Source of the DNA: CAYILR01 sp964364175
GTDB taxonomy: Bacteria > Bdellovibrionota > UBA1018
Direction: 5' to 3'
DNA: 7,386 bases
Assembly (NCBI GenBank): GCA_964364175.1
Contig: CAYILR010000080.1
Coordinates: 1 to 7,386 of the forward strand
The position numbers were made by a program, and so were the translations under genes. Positions 1 to 5,960 of this stretch are shown here, piece by piece (the first letter of the stretch is position 1; every line of letters begins with the position of its first letter). The notes under the pieces were generated by a model that searched no databases, was not told where the DNA came from, and saw nothing but the letters and a program-made list of their open reading frames with translations.

Positions 1-53
1 TTTTTAGGTGCACCGCTTCAGCCACTGCTCGCATAATCAGGCTGAACAGTTAC
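1..53 (-). repeat. Left copy of 53-bp inverted terminal repeat; probable insertion-sequence end
   Basis: These 53 bases are the exact reverse complement of 7333-7385. Read on the minus strand the repeat starts GTAACTGTTCAGCC at position 53 and runs out of the window. It holds a 7-bp inverted repeat (TTCAGCC at 17-23 with GGCTGAA at 40-46, 16-base loop) and the palindrome GGTGCACC at 7-14. Terminal GTAA is the usual start of IS66-family elements, so I infer that the window edge lies about 53 bases inside an IS copy. Family assignment is from the terminal bases only; no transposase is in the window. It could instead be another dispersed repeat. The repeat itself is certain; the IS66 label is tentative. 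Confidence 0.85.
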
Positions 54-178
54 TAGGAATTTTGAATTTCGCCCTGGTAGTAGTATCGATAGACGGCTTC
101 TTCGGTGACCACTCGGGTGGGAGCTGTTTCGGCGTGAGCTGTGACTGCCATGGAAAGTAAGAAGATAAAATTCATCAT
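53..178 (-). pseudogene. 5' fragment of a small exported protein gene, truncated by the left repeat
   Basis: The minus strand from ATG at 178 encodes 41 residues starting MMNFIFLLSMAVTAHA, a short but good signal peptide with an AHA cleavage site, then a mature stretch ending YRYYYQGEIQNS. A second ATG follows immediately (175). The stop TAG takes its last base from the first base of the 53-bp repeat (T and A are unique sequence, G is the G of GTAAC). The natural reading frame therefore most likely continued further and was cut by the insertion. The ribosome binding site is weak (AGAAAG about 10 bases upstream). A plausible promoter lies at 231-259. I do not recognise the family, and 25 mature residues are too few to assign one. 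An intact 41-residue secreted peptide is possible but less likely given the junction-made stop. Confidence 0.55.
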
Positions 179-437
179 AAAATCGTGCTTTCTGATTTCT
201 GGAAATGCCTAAATTATTAAATCAGATTGGTTTATAATGCCATAAGTCAAAAACCGCAAGTCGTTTTTTTTGATCAAAAATTTTACACTTCTCCAAAGTT
301 TATCCAGCCTGGTGACATGAAAAGACACAGTGTTTTCCATAAAGCCCAATTATTTCAACTAACTGTATATAAACTAAAACGATTGAATGTCCTGGCATCG
401 CCCTTGCTACGTTAGTGGGTACGGAGGAGATAGGATT
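179..437. other. AT-rich divergent intergenic region
   Basis: This 259-base spacer separates the minus-strand fragment from the plus-strand gene at 438 and should carry both promoters. The minus-strand candidate is at 231-259. For the plus strand only a -10-like TATAAA at 368-373 is visible, about 65 bases before the start, with no convincing -35. The open frame starting near 227 has a TTG start, no ribosome binding site and no recognisable protein, so I do not call it a gene. No RNA gene or riboswitch-like fold was recognised. Confidence 0.5.
231..259 (-). promoter_or_regulatory. Candidate sigma70-type promoter for the truncated minus-strand gene
   Basis: On the minus strand a -35-like TTGCGG (254-259) is followed after exactly 17 bases by a -10-like TATAAA (231-236), about 55 bases upstream of the ATG at 178. 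Just upstream of the -35 lie A and T tracts (264-284), including the 14-bp palindrome TTTTTGATCAAAAA at 267-280, which could act as an UP element or a binding site. The plus strand also shows a perfect TATAAT at 233-238, but with no matching -35. The call is from sequence match only. Confidence 0.4.
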
Positions 438-1301
438 ATGAAGAAATTTCAATGGGTTTTGTTATCGAGTTTAACGGTTTCTGTTTTGGCTGGGCAGGTA
501 GTCTACGCAGACGATGCCGAAGTCGTGATTCCAGAGCCGACACATAGGATTGCAGCTCGTCGCTTGGAACTCAAAAAGAGTGGCGTGCCCAATGGGGCAG
601 CAAAAGACTTGGCCAGCCGGGCAGCCAAACGGTGCTGGAAAGACCAAATCGACGAATTAGAGAAATTTTTCAAATCTCAGGATTATAAAGATTTCAGGGA
701 ATGGACTGACGCCGAGACAGTATCGGTTTCATTTCTCAGTGATCTGAACGGGACCCCTGGATCTAGCGGCAATTCCAAAGCGGAACTGTCGGCGGACAAT
801 AAAACCCTGAATATCAAGTTTGTTTACAAAACCATCGAAACCAAAACTCGAGAAGGTGGGTTCATGGGCATTGATTTCCTGGGCAGTCACGAGACGTCGT
901 CGACATCGTCGGAGTGCTCAGTGCTCAAGCTCGCAGACTTGCAAGCGGCGGTTTCTGATGCTTCACGAAAAGGCCGTGAGGATCACGATCATTGGGTCGC
1001 ACTTCGCGAAGCTGAGCGTAAACGCGTAGCACTGCGGAAAAAAGAAGAAGCTGAGCGCAAGGTAGTGCAGGACAAAGAAGCAGCAGACCAAAAGGCATTG
1101 CAAGAGAGAGAAGCTCAGCAGATTCAAGCCGAAGACAAGAATCTCAAAAACAGCATCGATAAGCTGAACGACCTGACCCTGCGGGCTCGTCAAGACCACG
1201 ACGTTCGTGGAAACAACCGAGGCGGCAACAAGCCCGAGCAACCGTCGGCTGTCGCACACGAAGCTCCTCAGCCGGGCCGAGCGTCCGGATCGGCGAGCTA
1301 A
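438..1301 (+). CDS. Exported coiled-coil protein of unknown function
   Basis: The protein has 287 residues. I start it at ATG 438 because GGAGGAGA lies just upstream (423-430) and because this start gives a clean signal peptide: MKK, a hydrophobic core, then VYA before D25. An in-frame start at 387 would put 17 non-signal residues ahead of it. The mature part has a globular region (about 30-180) with only two cysteines, C66 and C160, which could form a disulfide in the periplasm. A highly charged Ala/Glu/Lys/Arg-rich helix follows (about 185-245), very likely a coiled coil. The tail (253-287) is low-complexity, rich in Gly, Pro, Ala and Ser, and probably disordered. I recognise no family. It is monocistronic: it ends 24 bases before a strong terminator, so it is probably separate from the metabolic operon downstream. 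Periplasmic or cell-surface location is inferred from the signal peptide; it has no lipobox and no membrane helix after the signal. Confidence 0.85.
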   Translation: MKKFQWVLLSSLTVSVLAGQVVYADDAEVVIPEPTHRIAARRLELKKSGVPNGAAKDLASRAAKRCWKDQIDELEKFFKSQDYKDFREWTDAETVSVSFLSDLNGTPGSSGNSKAELSADNKTLNIKFVYKTIETKTREGGFMGIDFLGSHETSSTSSECSVLKLADLQAAVSDASRKGREDHDHWVALREAERKRVALRKKEEAERKVVQDKEAADQKALQEREAQQIQAEDKNLKNSIDKLNDLTLRARQDHDVRGNNRGGNKPEQPSAVAHEAPQPGRASGSAS

Positions 1302-1325
1302 GCTCACATCAACATTAACGAACCA

Positions 1326-1364
1326 GGGCAGAAGGTTTTGACCTTCTGCCCTTTTTGTTTTTTT
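1326..1364 (+). terminator. Strong rho-independent terminator after the exported-protein gene
   Basis: A perfect 11-bp stem, GGGCAGAAGGT (1326-1336) with ACCTTCTGCCC (1341-1351), closes a 4-base TTTG loop and is followed by a T tract (1352-1364, broken by one G). It sits 24 bases after the stop at 1301 and just before the permease gene. It should isolate the operon from transcription coming from 438, so the operon needs its own promoter or relies on readthrough. Confidence 0.95.
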
Positions 1365-1379
1365 GCTAAGAACGATCTC

Positions 1380-2669
1380 ATGAACTCAAAACTCGATCGC
1401 ACGTTGGGACCGCTGATGCTCTGGGGCCTGGGCGTCGGTTACGTCATCTCTGGAATGTATTTTGGATGGAATCTGGGGCTTCCTCAGGGTGGGACGCTGG
1501 GGTTGGCTATCTCGACCTTCTTCATTGCGCTGATGTATGTTTTTTTCACCTTCAGTTATTGCGAGCTGGCTTGCGCGATTCCCAAAGCTGGTGGGGCATT
1601 TGATTATGCTCACCGTGCTCTGGGAGCGGAGCTGGGATTTTTGGCGGGATTGACCCAGTGGATTGAGTTCGCCTTTGCCCCTCCTGCGATCGCTTATGCG
1701 ATTGGAGCATATTTTCACGAATTTTTTCCGTCGATTTCCATCACGGCGATCGCAATCGTTGCTTTCTTTATTTTCACTGCGCTCAATATCTGGGGCGTTC
1801 GAGCAGCGGCGAGATTTGAGCTTTTCATCACGATTTTTGCTGTTTTCGAGCTTTTGGTATTTGCAGGAGTGACCCTGCCGCACCTTCAAGTCAAAAACCT
1901 CACCACGAATGCATTTCCGTTTGGAGTGAAGGGGATTTTTGCTTCGGTTCCTTTTGCAATTTGGTTTTTTCTGGGGATTGAGGGCGTGGCCAACGTTGCA
2001 GAGGAGACGATCAATCCTCAACGCAATATCGTCAAAGGTTTTGGCTCGGCGATGCTGACTCTGGTTTTTCTGTGCGCACTGACCTTTGTGGCCGCGGTTG
2101 GGGTGGGAGGCTGGGAGGTGGTTTCGACTTCGGACAGTCCTTTGCCGTTGGCGCTCTCGCAGATCGTGGGTCGGGATACGGTTTTGTATCACATGCTCCT
2201 GACGATCGGGCTTTTTGGTCTGATTGCTTCGTTTCACGGACTGCTTCTGGCTGCGGGCCGTGCGACATTTGAGTTTGGGCGTGTGGGTTATTTCCCCCGG
2301 ATTTTTGGAGTGGTGCACCCTCGGTTTCGGACTCCAGCAGCAGCTCTCGTGGCCAATATGGGGGTGGGGATTTTTGCGCTTTTGAGCGGAAAAACAGGCG
2401 AAATCATCGTGATCGCGTGTCTGGGTGCCCTGATTTTGTATATTTTGTCGCTCGTGTCTTTTTTCAAATTGCGCAGGAGCGAGCCGGATATGCCCAGGCC
2501 TTTTCGAGCCGGATTTTATCCCTATGCCCAGGCATTTGCGCTGGGGGTGGCGATTGTGGCCCTGGTGTCCATGGTGGGATTCAATCCGGTGCTGGCTTTG
2601 ATCTATTTTGGGATCATGGCTTTGGGGTGGCTTTTCTATAAGTTTTTGATAAGACCCACATCACTATGA
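1380..2669 (+). CDS. eat: APC-superfamily amino acid/amine permease, ethanolamine permease-like
   Basis: A 429-residue inner-membrane transporter with about 12 hydrophobic helices (near 12-34, 42-62, 84-111, 121-141, 148-168, 187-207, 222-244, 268-290, 318-337, 341-362, 383-402, 404-423), normal for the APC superfamily. Signature stretches are GYVISGMYFGWNLGLP (20-35), ELACAIPKAGGAFDYA (62-77), the conserved EETINPQRNI (208-217) and GRxGYFPRIFG-like (300-310). The first two closely match what I know of bacterial ethanolamine permeases. I start at ATG 1380; the longer frame from 1338 would begin inside the terminator stem-loop. The ribosome binding site is poor (TAAGAA). It is the first gene of the operon and overlaps the next by 4 bases. 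Import of ethanolamine or a similar small amine fits the downstream enzymes. Substrate is inferred; a general amino acid or putrescine-type permease remains possible. Confidence 0.85.
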   Translation: MNSKLDRTLGPLMLWGLGVGYVISGMYFGWNLGLPQGGTLGLAISTFFIALMYVFFTFSYCELACAIPKAGGAFDYAHRALGAELGFLAGLTQWIEFAFAPPAIAYAIGAYFHEFFPSISITAIAIVAFFIFTALNIWGVRAAARFELFITIFAVFELLVFAGVTLPHLQVKNLTTNAFPFGVKGIFASVPFAIWFFLGIEGVANVAEETINPQRNIVKGFGSAMLTLVFLCALTFVAAVGVGGWEVVSTSDSPLPLALSQIVGRDTVLYHMLLTIGLFGLIASFHGLLLAAGRATFEFGRVGYFPRIFGVVHPRFRTPAAALVANMGVGIFALLSGKTGEIIVIACLGALILYILSLVSFFKLRRSEPDMPRPFRAGFYPYAQAFALGVAIVALVSMVGFNPVLALIYFGIMALGWLFYKFLIRPTSL

Positions 2670-4006
2670 AACTTACCAAAGAGCAGATCATCGAAGAGGT
2701 GAAAAATTCCTCCAATCCCAAGGTCAAAGTGGCTGTTACAGACATCGACGGTGTCTTGCGTGGCAAGTATCTCCACAAAGATAAATTTCTGGGAATTTTG
2801 GAAGGTGGATTCGGATTCTGCGACGTGATTTTCGGCTGGGACATCAATGATTTGGCTTACGAGGGAATGGATTTCACCGGATGGCACACGGGTTATCCCG
2901 ATGCGACGGCTTCGGTGGATTTGAATACTTACCGAAATGTTCCTTGGGACGGCGACGTTGCTTTTTTCTTGGGAGATTTTGATCTCGATATTTGTCCACG
3001 GACTTTGTTGAGACGTGTAAAGGTCGATGCGAATAAAATGGGCTACGGAGCATCGTTCGGCCAAGAGTTCGAATGGTTCAATTTTCGCGAAGGCACTGAG
3101 GATTTGAATAGCCGTAATTTCAACGACCCCAAGCCACTCACTCCGGGCATGTTTGGATACTCGCTGATTCGGATGTCCAAGAACTCGGGATTTTTCAACG
3201 ACATCTACGATTTGATGTTCAAGTTTCGCGTGCCGATCGAAGGATTGCATACCGAGACAGGTCCGGGTGTTTTTGAAGCGGCGATTTTGTACGGGGATGT
3301 TGTGGAATCCGCGGATCGCGCCGTTTTATTCAAATCCGGTGTAAAAGAAATCGGACACAAATACGGAATCATGCCGACCTTCATGGCCAAGATTGCAGAG
3401 AACTTGCCCGGCTGTTCGGGGCACCTGCACCAAAGTCTTTGGGCCGATGGACGCAATTTGTTCTTTGATGAAAAAACCAAGACTAAAATGAGTCCTTTGA
3501 TGGAATCCTACATCGCGGGTTTGCTGCACTGTATGCCGCACGTTCTGCCGATGTATGCGCCGACGATCAATTCTTTCAAGAGATTGGTCGAAGGAGCTTG
3601 GGCGCCGACCACGCTGACTTGGGCAATCGACAATCGCACGACCTGCATTCGTGCTTTGCCGGGATCTGCCAAATCGACCCGGATTGAGCTCCGCGTCGTG
3701 GGCTCGGACGCCAATCCATACCTCGCGCACGCTGCAGCATTGGCTTCGGGCTTGTATGGAATCAAGAATAAACTCAAACTAGATACTCCCATGACTCAGG
3801 GCAATGGATATCTGGACAAGAAGAATGGTGTGTTGCCCAGAAATCTGTTGGAAGCGACTCAGGCGATGAAGTCGTCGAAGATTTCGCAGCAGCTCTTTGG
3901 CGAGAATTTCGTGAAGCATTTCTGCGGCACCCGTGAGTGGGAATGGAAACAATTCCAGAAGTCCGTCACGAACTGGGAATACAAACGTTATTTTGAGATT
4001 GTTTAA
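2666..4006 (+). CDS. Gamma-glutamyl-amine ligase of the glutamine synthetase family (PuuA/GlnA4-like)
   Basis: A 446-residue cytoplasmic ligase expected to join the gamma-carboxyl of glutamate to an amine using ATP. Glutamine synthetase landmarks appear in order: metal-site glutamates in GQEFEWF (E134, E136), HTETGPGVFEAA (E197, E204), GCSGHLHQSL with H253 and H255, the NSFKRL and NR block (302-329; R306, R324, R329) and RIELR (E341, R343) followed by NPYL (350-353). The N-terminal domain carries DIDGVLRGK (26-34), typical of GS-like enzymes acting on amines rather than the DGSS-type loop of ammonia-using GlnA. The Tyr segment adenylylated in enterobacterial GlnA is not evident. The C-terminus (WEYKRYFEIV) fits the amine-ligase group. 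Its ATG overlaps the permease stop (ATGA) with little ribosome binding site, suggesting translational coupling. Known relatives are PuuA (putrescine), IpuC (isopropylamine) and S. coelicolor GlnA4 (ethanolamine); the neighbouring alcohol dehydrogenase and permease favour ethanolamine. It is unlikely to be the housekeeping glutamine synthetase. Confidence 0.85.
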   Translation: MKLTKEQIIEEVKNSSNPKVKVAVTDIDGVLRGKYLHKDKFLGILEGGFGFCDVIFGWDINDLAYEGMDFTGWHTGYPDATASVDLNTYRNVPWDGDVAFFLGDFDLDICPRTLLRRVKVDANKMGYGASFGQEFEWFNFREGTEDLNSRNFNDPKPLTPGMFGYSLIRMSKNSGFFNDIYDLMFKFRVPIEGLHTETGPGVFEAAILYGDVVESADRAVLFKSGVKEIGHKYGIMPTFMAKIAENLPGCSGHLHQSLWADGRNLFFDEKTKTKMSPLMESYIAGLLHCMPHVLPMYAPTINSFKRLVEGAWAPTTLTWAIDNRTTCIRALPGSAKSTRIELRVVGSDANPYLAHAAALASGLYGIKNKLKLDTPMTQGNGYLDKKNGVLPRNLLEATQAMKSSKISQQLFGENFVKHFCGTREWEWKQFQKSVTNWEYKRYFEIV

Positions 4007-4032
4007 TTTCTGAGAAATTTGAAGGAGAGAAA

Positions 4033-5187
4033 ATGAAATACGATTTTACAGCAAAATATAATTACAATTTCCCCACTTTGGTTCGTTTTGGAAAAGGCGT
4101 GATTGACGAACTCGGTCCTCATTTGAAAGACCAGGGCCTGAAACGTCCTTTGGTGGTTTCGGATCCAGGTTTGGTGAAACTGCCTGTGTTCACTCAAACG
4201 ATTGAGATGCTGAAAAAAGCCGGACTCTCTCCCGCAACATTTGCTGACATCGCCAAGAACCCCGTGAAATCCAATGTGATGAGCGGTGTATCAGCCTACA
4301 AATCCAATGACTGCGACTGCATCGTCGGATTCGGCGGCGGAGCTAGCATGGACGTCGCGCGCGCGATTGCTCTGAAAGCTCACCACGAGTTGGACTTGTT
4401 TGCCTACGACGATGCCAAAGGCGGCGATCGTTTTGTGACTGGCGATGTTCCTTATTTTGTTACCGTTCCGACGACTTGTGGAACGGGATCCGAAGTCGGC
4501 CGTTCGACTGTGATCTCGGACGATGTGACTCATGAGAAGAAGATTTTGTTTTCACCAAAACTGATGGCTCGCAAAGTTTTTGCGGATCCAGAATTGACGA
4601 TGAAATTACCTGCGTTCGTGACAGCAGCCACCGGAATCGATGCTCTCACTCACAACGTGGAAGCGTATCTGGCCAAAGGATTTTCTCCTTTGTGTGATGG
4701 CGTTGCGCTCGAAGGAATTCGCCTGATCTCGCAAAGCTTGGATCAAGCGACCAATAATCCCGATCTCGAGTCTCGTTCCAAAATGATGATGGGTTCGTTG
4801 ATGGGTGCGACGGCTTTCCAAAAGGGTTTGGGCCTTGTACACAGCTTGGCGCATCCGTTGTCGACGGTCGTGGACATGCACCACGGCTTGGCGAACGCGA
4901 TCATGATTCCTTATGGAATGGAATTTAACGCTGAGGTCTCGGAAGAAAGAATGCAAACCATGTGTGAGGCGATTGGATTGAAGGATAAATCTTCTCGCTC
5001 GTTCATTGCTTGGCTGAGACAGCTGAATCAAAAAGTGGGAATTCCTTCGACGCTCTCTTCTCAAGGAGTGACAGAAGCTCATTTTGAGAAACTGTCTGCG
5101 TTGGCAGAACAAGATCCTTGTCATGGCAGCAATCCCCGCCCTGTGACTCGTCGAGATTTTGCTGATCTTTATCGCAAGGCGCTTTAA
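4033..5187 (+). CDS. Iron-type (group III) alcohol dehydrogenase
   Basis: A 384-residue NAD(P)-dependent, metal-containing alcohol dehydrogenase of the FucO/AdhB fold, full family length. The N-terminal Rossmann-like domain shows FGGGASMDVAR (100-110) and PTTCGTGSEV (146-155). The C-terminal helical domain has the metal ligands D203 and H207 (GIDALTHNVEAY), H270 (GLVH) and H284 (HHGLAN); the spacing 4-63-14 is exactly that of FucO. H274 (AHPL) matches the conserved active-site histidine. AAGGAGAG at 4022-4029 is a good ribosome binding site for ATG 4033, 26 bases after the ligase gene. In context I infer that it oxidises the hydroxyl of a gamma-glutamylated amino alcohol, for example gamma-glutamylethanolamide, to the aldehyde that the last gene product then oxidises. 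Family assignment is firm; the substrate is inferred, as this family acts on many alcohols. Confidence 0.92.
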   Translation: MKYDFTAKYNYNFPTLVRFGKGVIDELGPHLKDQGLKRPLVVSDPGLVKLPVFTQTIEMLKKAGLSPATFADIAKNPVKSNVMSGVSAYKSNDCDCIVGFGGGASMDVARAIALKAHHELDLFAYDDAKGGDRFVTGDVPYFVTVPTTCGTGSEVGRSTVISDDVTHEKKILFSPKLMARKVFADPELTMKLPAFVTAATGIDALTHNVEAYLAKGFSPLCDGVALEGIRLISQSLDQATNNPDLESRSKMMMGSLMGATAFQKGLGLVHSLAHPLSTVVDMHHGLANAIMIPYGMEFNAEVSEERMQTMCEAIGLKDKSSRSFIAWLRQLNQKVGIPSTLSSQGVTEAHFEKLSALAEQDPCHGSNPRPVTRRDFADLYRKAL

Positions 5188-5205
5188 TTCGAGGACGTAA
5201 AGAAA

Positions 5206-5958
5206 ATGATTCGACTCGGAGTTTCAGCTTGTTTCATGTATCCGGATCCCAACCGTGTGGTTTTCGGGCACAAGACATTGAGCTACTTTGAGCACGACAT
5301 GAGTCGGTACCTGTCGCGTCCGGGTGTGATGCCGATTTTGATTCCTGATTTGCCGGATGAGGAGTTGATTCCTTTTCTAGCGGAGATGGATGGATTTGTT
5401 TTTCAAGGGGGGGCGGATATTTCTCCTCTGACTTACGGCGACGCGCCGATCGAAAACGGCAAGTGGCCCGGCGATCCCCATCGCGATCAGTACGAACTCA
5501 AAATCATGGATTACGCTTTCAAAAATGCTAAGCCGATTTTCGCGATCTGTCGTGGGTTTCAATTGGCGAATGTGTATTTTGGGGGAACGCTTCACCAGGA
5601 TCTCAAGTTCGAGACGGGAACTCCTGTGATGCATCGGGATGCTCAGATCTATGATCGAGTTTCGCACGAGGTGACTTGCACGAAAGACAGCTTGCTTCAG
5701 AAAATCTACGGCAAGGATCGGTTTACGGTAAATTCAGTGCATCATCAGGGAGTGAAAAAACTGGGGAAAAATCTGGTGATCGACGCGACTTGTTCTCAGG
5801 ATCAGCTGATCGAAGCTTTTCACTATCAGATGATGCAGGAGCATTTCGTTCTAGCTGTGCAGTGGCATCCGGAATTTTCGCACACGATTGCGAGCGAAGT
5901 GATTAGTCCAGAACCGCTCATGGATTATTTTTTAAAAGCGTCCGAAAGAAAGAGGTAA
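5206..5958 (+). CDS. Class I glutamine amidotransferase-like gamma-glutamyl hydrolase (PuuD-like)
   Basis: A 250-residue cytoplasmic peptidase C26 / class I amidotransferase-fold hydrolase, the usual length for PuuD-type enzymes. Visible motifs are FQGGADISPLTYG (66-78), the conserved DPHRDQYEL (90-98), the nucleophile elbow AICRGFQLANV with C115, VNSVHHQ (175-181), and VQWHPE with H221 and E223 completing the Cys-His-Glu triad. No synthase domain is attached, so it should act as a stand-alone hydrolase. PuuD cleaves gamma-glutamyl-GABA to glutamate and GABA; here I infer that gamma-glutamylglycine (if ethanolamine is the substrate) or a similar gamma-glutamyl acid is cleaved, recycling the glutamate used by the ligase. 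Start ATG 5206 follows GAGGA at 5191-5195, 18 bases after the dehydrogenase stop. The hydrolase precedes the aldehyde dehydrogenase in gene order although it acts after it in the proposed pathway. Confidence 0.88.
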   Translation: MIRLGVSACFMYPDPNRVVFGHKTLSYFEHDMSRYLSRPGVMPILIPDLPDEELIPFLAEMDGFVFQGGADISPLTYGDAPIENGKWPGDPHRDQYELKIMDYAFKNAKPIFAICRGFQLANVYFGGTLHQDLKFETGTPVMHRDAQIYDRVSHEVTCTKDSLLQKIYGKDRFTVNSVHHQGVKKLGKNLVIDATCSQDQLIEAFHYQMMQEHFVLAVQWHPEFSHTIASEVISPEPLMDYFLKASERKR

Positions 5959-5960
5959 AA

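Noticed and set aside
227..415. Small plus-strand frame of 62 codons in the intergenic region
   Set aside because: It has a TTG start, no ribosome binding site, overlaps the candidate promoters and has no recognisable sequence features.
387..437. Upstream in-frame start for the exported protein
   Set aside because: The added 17 residues would bury the signal peptide, while ATG 438 has a strong GGAGGAGA upstream.
1386..2318. Long minus-strand open frame (310 codons) opposite the permease
   Set aside because: Its translation is rich in Arg, Ser and Lys with no recognisable domain, and it is antisense to a clearly coding transporter gene.
4005..4019. Hairpin AATTTC-TGA-GAAATT between the ligase and alcohol dehydrogenase genes as a terminator
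   Set aside because: The stem has only 6 weak A/T-rich pairs, there is no U tract, and it lies inside an operon; it is probably chance.
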